The notes under the pieces: generated by a model
Database searches by the model: none
Told to the model about the DNA's origin: nothing
What the model saw: the letters and a program-made list of their open reading frames with translations, nothing else
Program-made: the position numbers and the translations under genes
Shown here: piece by piece, positions 57,300 to 64,000 of the stretch
Layout of the letters: every line of letters starts with the position of its first letter
Position numbering within the stretch: position 1 is the stretch's first letter
Assembly: GCF_000585995.1 (NCBI RefSeq)
Contig: NZ_CP007410.1
Coordinates: forward strand, 5,049,430-5,113,429
Direction: 5' to 3'
Source: Pseudomonas brassicacearum
GTDB lineage: Bacteria; Pseudomonadota; Gammaproteobacteria; Pseudomonadales; Pseudomonadaceae
Length of the DNA: 64,000 nucleotides

Positions 57300-57361
57300 A
57301 AAGCGGCAATGCCAGAAAAGCGGCAATCGGCTTCCGCTGACTGCCGCTTTTCTGCCGCTTT
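57300..57361. promoter_or_regulatory. Nested inverted repeats upstream of flgB, candidate activator site
   Basis: AGAAAAGCGGCA (57314-57325) and TGCCGCTTTTCT (57342-57353) form a perfect 12-bp inverted repeat. AAAGCGGCA (57300-57308) and TGCCGCTTT (57353-57361) form an outer 9-bp pair. It lies 42-104 bp upstream of the -24 element, so it could be an enhancer for FleR or FleQ. Confidence 0.6.
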
Positions 57362-57380
57362 CAGGGGGCATGCCAATCCA

Positions 57381-57472
57381 TTGCGGGAACGAGTTTGCTC
57401 GCGATGGCGGTGGGTCAGCCTGCATTGATGTGGCATGTACCTCCGCTATTGCGAGCAAGCTCGCTCCCACAT
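57381..57472. repeat. REP pair (REPIN), family A, first copy degenerate
   Basis: TTGCGGGAACGAGTTTGCTC and inverted GCGAGCAAGCTCGCTCCCAC flank a loop between flgB and the cheR terminator. Confidence 0.85.
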
Positions 57473-57503
57473 TTGATCGGGGAAGCCTGGATAAAAAGCG
57501 CAT

Positions 57504-57537
57504 AAAAAAACGGGAGTCCCTGAGGACTCCCGTTTTT
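57504..57537 (-). terminator. Intrinsic terminator of cheV-cheR
   Basis: The hairpin CGGGAGTCCCTGAGGACTCCCG has A and T runs on both sides, just after the cheR stop on the minus strand. Probably bidirectional. Confidence 0.9.
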
Positions 57538-57552
57538 GACGACACTCGCGAA

Positions 57553-58380
57553 TCACTTCGCCTGGTAGATGATCCCCGGACTGCACTGGACCATCTGATA
57601 ATGATCCGGCAAACCGTTCAACGCCTCGGAGGCGCCGAGGAACAGGTACCCGCCAGGCTTGAGGGTGCTGTGGATACGCAACAGGATGTCTTTCTTCACT
57701 TCGGCGGAGAAATAGATCAGCACGTTGCGGCAGAACACGATGTCGAACTTGCCCAGGCTGGCATAGCTGTCCAGCAGGTTGAACGAGCGGAATTCCACAC
57801 GGCTCTTGATCGGCGCCTTGACCGCCCAACGCCCCGGCCCTTTCGGGTCGAAGTAGCGTTGCAGACGATCAGGCGACAAGCCGCGGCCAATGGCCAGGCT
57901 GTCGTACTCGCCGGTCTTGCAGTTATTGAGCATGGTGCCGGACAGGTCAGTGGCGACAATCTGTACGCCCCCTTTCAACTGGCCGATGTTGGTTCGTTCG
58001 AACTCATCGATGGTCATCGACAGCGAATAGGGTTCCTGCCCCGATGAACAGGCCGCCGACCAGATCCGCAGGCGTTGACCCGGGCTGGCCTTGATGGCCG
58101 CCGGCAACACTCTGTTCTTCAACACCTCGAACGGATAGGTGTCACGAAACCACAAGGTTTCGTTGGTGGTCATGGCGTCCACCACCATCTCGCGCAAACC
58201 GCTGCGCGGCTGGGTCTGGATGCGCTGCACCAGTTCACCCAACGATTTAAGGCCCTGTTGCTCCATCAACTTGTTGAGACGGCTCGACACCAGGTATTGC
58301 TTGTTCTCACCAAGCAAAATGCCACAGGCTTTTTCCAGGAAGACCCGGAACTGTTCGAAATCCAAATTACCCGTAGACAA
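57553..58380 (-). CDS. cheR: Chemoreceptor glutamate methyltransferase CheR
   Basis: The 275-aa enzyme methylates chemoreceptor glutamates with SAM. The N-terminal helical domain is about 5-80, with TNETLWFRDTYPFEVLKNRV, then the SAM motif LRIWSAACSSGQEPYSLSM and FDIVFCRNVLIYF. A TTG start at 58380 after GAGGCGG is preferred; the frame is open further upstream without family character. It is downstream of cheV. Confidence 0.93.
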   Translation of the reverse strand: MSTGNLDFEQFRVFLEKACGILLGENKQYLVSSRLNKLMEQQGLKSLGELVQRIQTQPRSGLREMVVDAMTTNETLWFRDTYPFEVLKNRVLPAAIKASPGQRLRIWSAACSSGQEPYSLSMTIDEFERTNIGQLKGGVQIVATDLSGTMLNNCKTGEYDSLAIGRGLSPDRLQRYFDPKGPGRWAVKAPIKSRVEFRSFNLLDSYASLGKFDIVFCRNVLIYFSAEVKKDILLRIHSTLKPGGYLFLGASEALNGLPDHYQMVQCSPGIIYQAK

Positions 58381-58433
58381 AGTACCGCCTCTTTCATTGT
58401 GTTGGCTTGCCGGGCGCACAGCGCGCCCAACCT

Positions 58434-59360
58434 TTATTCTGCTGCCTTGATCCGATCGACTACCCGGGAAGCCAGGTCATCAGGCCGGAACTTGGCCAGG
58501 AAGTCATCGGCACCGACTTTCTTGACCATCGCCTGGTTGAAGACCCCGGACAACGACGTATGCAAGATAATATGCAGCTTTTGCATGCGCGGGTCGTTGC
58601 GGATTTCCGAGGTCAGGGTGTACCCATCCATCTCCGGCATTTCAATGTCGGAGATCATCATCAGGAACTCCTCTTCCGGCTTCTTGCCTTCATCGACCAT
58701 CGCACGCAGGTAATCCAGCGCCTGCCGTCCATCGTTCAATGCGACCACTTCGACGCCGATCGTCTGTAGACACCGAGTGACCTGTTTACGTGCCACCGAA
58801 GAATCATCGACGGTCAGCACCCGCAACGAGATCGCCTTGTGCTGGGTCTCGGCATCCACTACACCCACGGAGATCGTCTCCGTGGTCGGCGCCACTTCGG
58901 CGAGGATTTTCTCCACGTCGATGATTTCCACCAACTGGTTATCGACCCGAGTCACCGCCGTCAGGTAGTGATCGCGGCCGGTGCCCTTGGGCGGTGGATG
59001 AATCTCTTCCCAGTTCATGTTGACGATGCGCTCCACCGAGCGAACCAGGAAACCCTGGGTCTTGGTGTTGTACTCGGTGATGATCACGAACGGATTGCTC
59101 TGGTCCAGCAGCCGGCCGGAACCGGTCGCCATGGCCAAGTCGAGAATCGGGATGGTCGCGCCCCGGATATTCGCTACACCGCACACGACAGGATTGGACT
59201 TGGGCATCAGGGTCAGCTTAGGACATTGCAGCACCTCGCGGACCTTGAATACGTTAATTCCATACAACTGCTGCCCATCGAGACGGAACAGCAACAGCTC
59301 CAGGCGATTCTGACCAACCAGCTGTGTACGCTGGTTTACCGAGTCCATTACTCCCGCCAT
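58434..59360 (-). CDS. cheV: Chemotaxis coupling protein CheV
   Basis: The 308-aa protein joins an N-terminal CheW domain (about 15-155, NRLELLLFRLDGQQLYGINV and VVCGVANIRGATIPILDLA) to a C-terminal receiver (about 175-305, LRVLTVDDSSVARKQVTRCL, phospho-Asp in MMISDIEMPEMDGYTL). It couples receptors to CheA and buffers phosphoryl flow. It is divergent from flgA. Confidence 0.95.
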   Translation of the reverse strand: MAGVMDSVNQRTQLVGQNRLELLLFRLDGQQLYGINVFKVREVLQCPKLTLMPKSNPVVCGVANIRGATIPILDLAMATGSGRLLDQSNPFVIITEYNTKTQGFLVRSVERIVNMNWEEIHPPPKGTGRDHYLTAVTRVDNQLVEIIDVEKILAEVAPTTETISVGVVDAETQHKAISLRVLTVDDSSVARKQVTRCLQTIGVEVVALNDGRQALDYLRAMVDEGKKPEEEFLMMISDIEMPEMDGYTLTSEIRNDPRMQKLHIILHTSLSGVFNQAMVKKVGADDFLAKFRPDDLASRVVDRIKAAE

Positions 59361-59438
59361 GCCCTGACTCCTACCTAACGCTAATGTGTCCGACGCGCAT
59401 TCATCACTAAACGGCACGGGGCTTGCTATTCAACCGGC

Positions 59439-60203
59439 ATGAACGCACAAACGACATTTTCTCGACGCCTGATCACTCACTGCCGCCATTGGCTCGGTGC
59501 ACTGTTGGCTGTCTGCCTGTTCACTTCGGGCGGTCCTGCCCATGCTGATGTTCCGGTTACCTTGCCTGATCTCCTTATCGGCGTCACTCAGGGCTTTCTT
59601 GAATTCACCGTAGAAGACTATCTGGCCACCAGTCAAACCGAAGGTCGCTACGAAATCGAAGTCAATCAACTCGACCCGCGCCTGCGCATGCCAATGTGCG
59701 ACAAGGAATTGACTGCTTCGCTGGAGAGCCCGGCCAGGCCCCTGGGTCGAGTCACAGTGAAGGTTCGTTGCGACAGCGCCGCGCCCTGGACGGTGTTCGT
59801 ACCCGCTCAAGTGCGCCTGTTCCGCGAGATTGTCACCACCACCCGTCCGCTCAAGCGGGCCGGAATTGTCGAGCCTCAGGACGTCATGCTGCGTGAACGG
59901 GACATCAGCCAGATCACCCAGGGTTTCCTGACCTCCGTCGATCAGGCGATCGGCCAGAAACTTGTCCGACCAATGGTCGCCGACCAGGTCGTTACCCTGG
60001 TGCACCTGGAACAGGCTGAAGTAATCCGCAAAGGCGACCAGGTGGTCATCACCGCTCGCAGCGGGACCTTGGCGGTGCGGATGCCGGGCGAGGCCCTGTC
60101 CAAAGGCGGCATGCATGAACAGATTCGGGTAAAAAACCTCAATTCCCAACGAGTTATCAAGGCGCAGGTAATAGCCCCTGGCCAGGTGGAAGTGGCTATG
60201 TAG
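59439..60203 (+). CDS. flgA: Flagellar P-ring chaperone FlgA
   Basis: The 254-aa periplasmic chaperone has a signal peptide (HWLGALLAVCLFTSGGPAHA, cleaved near residue 36) and an SAF-like domain: LFREIVTTTRPLKRAGIVEP, VRPMVADQVVTLVHLE, and the end IRVKNLNSQRVIKAQVIAPG. It assists P-ring assembly by FlgI. Confidence 0.94.
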   Translation: MNAQTTFSRRLITHCRHWLGALLAVCLFTSGGPAHADVPVTLPDLLIGVTQGFLEFTVEDYLATSQTEGRYEIEVNQLDPRLRMPMCDKELTASLESPARPLGRVTVKVRCDSAAPWTVFVPAQVRLFREIVTTTRPLKRAGIVEPQDVMLRERDISQITQGFLTSVDQAIGQKLVRPMVADQVVTLVHLEQAEVIRKGDQVVITARSGTLAVRMPGEALSKGGMHEQIRVKNLNSQRVIKAQVIAPGQVEVAM

Positions 60204-60313
60204 CGATTGGGTAGAAATGGGTAGAGAGCTGGCGCTTGACCCGGGTGTTCCCTAGACTGTGCCTTACGCAAAGGCAAGCGCAGACGTGCGCACGCTCATT
60301 GAATAAATGGGCC

Positions 60314-60340
60314 TAAAGTTTTTTTGGGGATGGCCGAAAA
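60314..60340 (+). promoter_or_regulatory. Sigma-28 (FliA) promoter of flgM
   Basis: TAAAGTTT-N11-GCCGAAAA matches the flagellar sigma-28 consensus (TAAAGTTT-N11-GCCGATAA) at 15 of 16 positions, 37 bp before the flgM ATG. Confidence 0.9.
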
Positions 60341-60376
60341 CATGGCAAGCGTCCAAATACCCAGAGGTTTTTTACC

Positions 60377-60691
60377 ATGGTCATCGATTTCAATCGTTTA
60401 AACAGCTCTTCACCGTTGACAGGCACTACGCGCACCAAGGCCAGCCAGGAAACTGCCGAAGCCGGCAAGTCCGTACCGGTCGAACAGGCCAGCACTGTCA
60501 ACAACGGGGAGTCGGTACACCTCAGCAATGAGGCTCAGCAGTTGCAGAAGGTCACTGACAAGCTGCGCGATCAACCTGTCGTCGACAACGCCCGAGTGGC
60601 CGAGTTGAAAGCAGCAATCGCCGATGGCAGCTACAAAGTCGACAGCAACCGCGTAGCCAGCAAACTGCTCAACTTCGAAGCCCAGCGCTAG
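60377..60691 (+). CDS. flgM: Anti-sigma-28 factor FlgM
   Basis: The 104-aa protein is disordered at the N-terminus (Ser/Thr/Glu-rich) and has the sigma-binding C-terminal region [20 protein letters not shown] followed by [13 protein letters not shown]. It holds FliA inactive until the hook is complete. Its own sigma-28 promoter gives feedback. The ATG follows AGAGG. Confidence 0.95.
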   Translation: MVIDFNRLNSSSPLTGTTRTKASQETAEAGKSVPVEQASTVNNGESVHLSNEAQQLQKVTDKLRDQPVVDNARVAELKAAIADGSYKVDSNRVASKLLNFEAQR

Positions 60692-60738
60692 GCCACCGCC
60701 AGCGCCAGGCTTTTGGACGCTAAGACCCAAGGCCAGCC

Positions 60739-61206
60739 ATGCACGACACTCATTTATTGCAACTGATCACCGACGACTTTGCTCCAGCGCAACAATTGCT
60801 GGAGTTATTGCAGACCGAATCCCTGGCCCTGCACGGTCGCGACATGCCTTTGCTGGAAACTATTCTGGCGCAGAAGCAGGCATTGATCATTTTGCTCGAT
60901 CAGCATGGCCGCAAGCGCAGCGAGATTCTCGCCAGCCTCAACTTGCCCACCAATAATAGCGGCCTTGAACAACTGGCCAGCCAATCATCGGTTGGCGATC
61001 AGCTATTGTCCCAGAGCCAGGTGCTTAATGACCTGCTCACCCAGTGCCAGGCCGCCAACGCGCACAATGGTCAGTCGATCCAGACCCAGCAAGCCGCCAC
61101 CGCCAACCAGTTGCGCATCCTCAATGGCGGTGAAATCCCGACGCTTTATGACGCCCGCGGCTCGACCGCCAGGATGGTCAAGCACCGGCCGCTAAGCCAG
61201 GCATGA
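60739..61206 (+). CDS. flgN: Flagellar export chaperone FlgN
   Basis: The 155-aa helical protein has the FlgN pattern of coiled-coil helices (LLQLITDDFAPAQQLLELLQ, ETILAQKQALIILLDQHGRK). It chaperones hook-filament junction proteins FlgK and FlgL. It lies 47 bp after flgM and is probably co-transcribed. Confidence 0.92.
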   Translation: MHDTHLLQLITDDFAPAQQLLELLQTESLALHGRDMPLLETILAQKQALIILLDQHGRKRSEILASLNLPTNNSGLEQLASQSSVGDQLLSQSQVLNDLLTQCQAANAHNGQSIQTQQAATANQLRILNGGEIPTLYDARGSTARMVKHRPLSQA

Positions 61207-61298
61207 AACGAACAATGCTTGCGCCCTATCAACGCGCGATACATGCTGGCAAAATGCTAGCCATTCGTAGTCGTATTTTGCCTGGAGATTGACCCACC

Positions 61299-62045
61299 GT
61301 GTTCAATGCCTCAAACGCGGATGATGCTCCGCAGCCACCCAAGGTCCTCACCACGCCCCTGGAAATCGCCGGCAACCTGCGGATGCTGCAAGATAGCCAC
61401 GACCCGCTGATCATTACCTTCCACGAACGCACCCAGCGCTTCCAGAGTTACCTGGTGGATGTCGATCGCGAGAGCAACGCCATCGCGCTGGACGAAATGA
61501 TCCCCCGGGACGGTGAACGCTTCCTGCTGGCGGGCGAACCATTTCGTGTCGAGGGTTTTCATGACGGTGTACGCATCGCGTGGGAAGGCAACGGCCCGCT
61601 GACCATCGATGAGTCCAAAGACGGTCGTTGCTATCGCGGCGCCTTGCCCGAAGAAGTGGTTTATCACCAACGCCGCAACGCCTTCCGCGCCGCCCTGAAG
61701 CTGGCGCAGCTGGTGAGTGTCGAGCTGGGCGGTGACAAGCTCAAGTCACCGGTGGATGGCAAGTTATTGGACATCTCCGCCACTGGTTGCAAATTGCGCT
61801 TCGAGGGCGACATCACCGAACGCCTGCAGTTGGGCCAGGTCTATGAGCGCTTCATCGCCGCCCTGCCCTTTGGCAACATGACCGCGCCAGTAGAACTGCG
61901 TTACCTGCACTTCGAAGAAAGGATCAACACCACCTTCGCCGGTGTGCGCTTCCACAATATCAGTGGCCTGGTGCAGCGCCAGGTCGAGCGTTTCGTCTAT
62001 CAGTTGCAGCGCGAAGCCCGGCGTTTCGATAAAGACGACCTCTGA
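61299..62045 (+). CDS. ycgR: Flagellar brake protein YcgR (PilZ domain)
   Basis: The 248-aa protein has an N-terminal YcgR domain (about 15-120, [20 protein letters not shown]) and a C-terminal PilZ domain. The c-di-GMP site is seen as [13 protein letters not shown] (RxxxR) and [12 protein letters not shown] ([DN]xSxxG). On binding c-di-GMP it slows the motor. It follows flgN, in keeping with flagellar function. Confidence 0.93.
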   Translation: MFNASNADDAPQPPKVLTTPLEIAGNLRMLQDSHDPLIITFHERTQRFQSYLVDVDRESNAIALDEMIPRDGERFLLAGEPFRVEGFHDGVRIAWEGNGPLTIDESKDGRCYRGALPEEVVYHQRRNAFRAALKLAQLVSVELGGDKLKSPVDGKLLDISATGCKLRFEGDITERLQLGQVYERFIAALPFGNMTAPVELRYLHFEERINTTFAGVRFHNISGLVQRQVERFVYQLQREARRFDKDDL

Positions 62046-62061
62046 TCTTCTTCACGCCATG

Positions 62062-62102
62062 AAAAAAACGGGCAGTCCCTTGCGGTGACTGCCCGTTTTT
62101 TT
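62062..62102. terminator. Bidirectional intrinsic terminator between ycgR and the MFS gene
   Basis: ACGGGCAGTCCCTTGCGGTGACTGCCCGT has an A-run on the left and a T-run on the right, between two convergent stops. Confidence 0.92.
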
Positions 62103-62111
62103 ATGGCTGAC

Positions 62112-63485
62112 TCAAGGCCTGGCCTGAGTGAAATCGGGGCTCGTCGGCTCGTCGCTTGCCTCTTCGGCGGCAGCTTCCTCCATGACCGGTTCTTCGTCGA
62201 CCGGCTCTTCCGTCGGCACAGGATCGACGTGCATCTGCTCCTGCACCACCTGTTCGTCCACCCGGGGATCGAGGCACGCCACCAGAGGCGAACTGGACAT
62301 GCTGTCCGGCATCGCCACGTGATGCAGCGGTGCGTCGTCGACCTGGTGCAGGTTGGTCACCGCCTTCGGCCGGATTCGCCACACCAGCACCAAGGCGAAG
62401 AAGGCAAAAAAGGCATAGAGCATCTGGCTGCCGAACATTTTCATCAGCACCCCTGCTACCAGCGGTCCGATACTGGCGCCAACCCCATAGGTCACCAGCA
62501 GCATCGCGGTCAGGGATACCCTTCGATCAGCTTCGACGTGGTCATTGGAAAATGCCACCGCCAGCGGATAAAGGCAGAACTGCACCAGCGAACAGAAGAA
62601 CCCCGCGACAAACAGCACTTCCAACGGCACCGTCGGCAGGATCGCCAGCGGCAGCGCACAGACCGTCAGGACCAGCGCAAAGCAGCGGATCAGCAGCGCC
62701 CGGTCATATCGATCGGACAGCCAGCCCAGGGGCCACTGAACCAGCAACCCAGCAAAGATGCAGCTACCCATGAACAGACCCACCTGCTCGGTCGACAGCC
62801 CCTGCTGAGAGGCATACAAAGGCGCCAGGCCATAGAACGAGCCGACGATCAGTCCCGAGCCCAGCACCGTACTCAATGACTGCGGCACGCGCTTGATGAA
62901 AAAGCGCGGCTCCATGGGCGCCGGATGCAGCGCCGCCGGGTGAATTCGCCGGGTCAGTGTCACCGGCACCAGACACAAGGCAAAGCACAGCGCCACCAGC
63001 ATCAGCAGCTCCAGGCCAAGGGCCGGGTGCATGACCAGGATCAGTTGACCCAGCACTAGCCCCAGGTACGAGGCGATCATGTAGCCGCTGAACACCGCTC
63101 CGCGCTGTTTGGCATCGGCCTGCTCGTTGAGCCAGCTCTCGATGACCATGTACTGGCACATCATGCCCAGGCCGACAATCATCCGCAGCACGATCCAGGC
63201 CGGCAGCCAGTTCACCAGGCCATGGCCCAGCACCGCCGCACCGACGATCCCGGCGCAGGCCGAATAGGCGCGGATATGCCCGACCCGGGCAATCAGCCGA
63301 TGGCCGATTTTGCCGCCCAACACCAGGCCGAAATAGTTGGCGGCCATCAGCGCACCGACCCACAGGCTGTCCACGTGGTCGGCGGCCAGACGCAAGGCCA
63401 GGTAAGTACTCAAGAGGCCGGAGCCGATCAACATCATCAGCGAGGCGAAATAAAGCGCTCGAAAAGGTTTCCAGATTTGGCGCAT
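62112..63485 (-). CDS. MFS transporter with acidic C-terminal tail
   Basis: The 457-aa protein has twelve predicted membrane segments and MFS motifs (GGKIGHRLIARVGHIRAYSA between helices 2 and 3, PLGWLSDRYDRALLIR between 8 and 9). It resembles YcaD-type carriers; the substrate is unknown. After the last helix there is an unusually acidic tail of about 60 residues rich in Glu, Pro and Val. It is followed on the same strand, across a terminator, by convergent ycgR. Confidence 0.88.
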   Translation of the reverse strand: MRQIWKPFRALYFASLMMLIGSGLLSTYLALRLAADHVDSLWVGALMAANYFGLVLGGKIGHRLIARVGHIRAYSACAGIVGAAVLGHGLVNWLPAWIVLRMIVGLGMMCQYMVIESWLNEQADAKQRGAVFSGYMIASYLGLVLGQLILVMHPALGLELLMLVALCFALCLVPVTLTRRIHPAALHPAPMEPRFFIKRVPQSLSTVLGSGLIVGSFYGLAPLYASQQGLSTEQVGLFMGSCIFAGLLVQWPLGWLSDRYDRALLIRCFALVLTVCALPLAILPTVPLEVLFVAGFFCSLVQFCLYPLAVAFSNDHVEADRRVSLTAMLLVTYGVGASIGPLVAGVLMKMFGSQMLYAFFAFFALVLVWRIRPKAVTNLHQVDDAPLHHVAMPDSMSSSPLVACLDPRVDEQVVQEQMHVDPVPTEEPVDEEPVMEEAAAEEASDEPTSPDFTQARP

Positions 63486-63554
63486 CGGCGTTCCGAGCGG
63501 CTCCTTGAGGTAAGTAAGGGCTATCGGTGACGATAGCCCTAATGCGACGGTTCG

Positions 63555-64000
63555 TTATGCCTGGGCCGCTAGAACACGCCGCTCCCAGGGCGTGATTTCA
63601 TCAAAGAAGCTGGTCAGTTCCAGGGTCTTCGAGGCGATGTAGCCTTCGATGAACTCCGTCCCGAACAGTTCCTTCGCCAAATGACTACGCTTCAGACGCT
63701 CCAGGGCAGCATGCAAGGTACATGGCAGCGACAGATTATCTGGCACTTCGAACTCACCCTGGATCGCGGCGCTCGGTTCCAGCCGGTGTTCAATGCCATA
63801 AAGGCCGGCTGCCAGACTGGCGGCAATCGCCAGGTACGGGTTGGCATCCGCCCCCGGCAAACGGTTCTCGACCCGACGGGCAGCTGGCGAGCTGGCGGGA
63901 ATGCGCAAGCCGGCCGAGCGATTGTCATGGGACCAACAGGCATTGTTCGGTGAAGCAAACGGATGACACAGGCGCTGGTAGGAATTCACGTTCGGCGCGA
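63555..64000 (-). CDS. Glutamine synthetase family protein, C-terminal part
   Basis: The frame enters from the right edge (A-P-N-V-N-S-Y-Q-R) and ends at 63555, about 148 residues. GS C-terminal motifs are ACWSHDNRSAGLRIPASSPA, RRVENRLPGADANPYLAIAA and TSFFDEITPWERRVLAAQA. It is probably a GlnA-type or gamma-glutamylpolyamine synthetase (PuuA-like); the visible part does not decide. The N-terminus lies outside the window. Confidence 0.9.
   Translation of the reverse strand, partial: APNVNSYQRLCHPFASPNNACWSHDNRSAGLRIPASSPAARRVENRLPGADANPYLAIAASLAAGLYGIEHRLEPSAAIQGEFEVPDNLSLPCTLHAALERLKRSHLAKELFGTEFIEGYIASKTLELTSFFDEITPWERRVLAAQA

Overview
This is a high-GC gammaproteobacterial chromosome segment. 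It is almost certainly from the Pseudomonas fluorescens group. The evidence is the core gene order (hda-perM-purM-purN, mazG-relA-rlmD-cysM, gacS-ldhA, oprH-phoP-phoQ, a pcpS-like transferase, a two-component pair next to nrdA, flgBCDE, cheR-cheV-flgA-flgM-flgN-ycgR) and two families of paired REP elements in the intergenic gaps. No rRNA, tRNA, CRISPR array or insertion sequence was seen.

Layout. 1-16.9 kb is core housekeeping: a hypothetical gene, a lipoprotein sugar (sorbosone) dehydrogenase, two tandem NlpC/P60 lipoproteins, hda, an AI-2E/PerM permease, a DUF2066 protein, purMN, a DUF3108 protein, a DUF2058 protein, mazG, relA, rlmD and cysM. 16.9-28.4 kb, between cysM and gacS, is an AT-richer accessory insert without REP elements. 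28.6-50.3 kb is core again: gacS, ldhA, small lipoproteins, arsC-wrbA, ttcA, sprT, dctA with a sigma-54 promoter, oprH-phoPQ, pcpS and an Rst-like two-component pair. 50.7-64 kb holds nrdA with DnaA and NrdR-like sites, the flagellar hook and chemotaxis genes with sigma-54 and sigma-28 promoters, an MFS transporter, and the C-terminal end of a glutamine synthetase.

The most interesting part is the insert. It encodes what looks like a complete class II microcin system of the siderophore-microcin (class IIb) type. The components are a 96-aa Gly/Ala-rich precursor with a double-glycine-type leader (ending S-G-A before G) and a C-terminal Gly-Ser; a membrane protein directly downstream as candidate immunity; a HlyC-fold acyltransferase-like protein and a SelO-like protein, which together resemble the MceI/MceJ (MchD/MchC) pair that attaches a siderophore to the C-terminal serine of MccE492 and MccH47; a type I exporter of CvaA-, CvaB- (active C39 peptidase) and TolC-like proteins; a YddA/SbmA-like membrane protein; and a stand-alone LuxR-type DNA-binding protein. 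Both putative modification enzymes appear to lack the catalytic residue of their parent family (His to Tyr, Asp to Ser). Two 47-bp repeats with a 7-2-7 inverted repeat lie in the two divergent promoter regions and probably co-ordinate the cluster. No glycosyltransferase or siderophore esterase is present, so if a siderophore is attached it may differ from the enterobacterial glucosylated enterobactin.

All assignments come from reading sequence, motifs and gene order. No database search was run.
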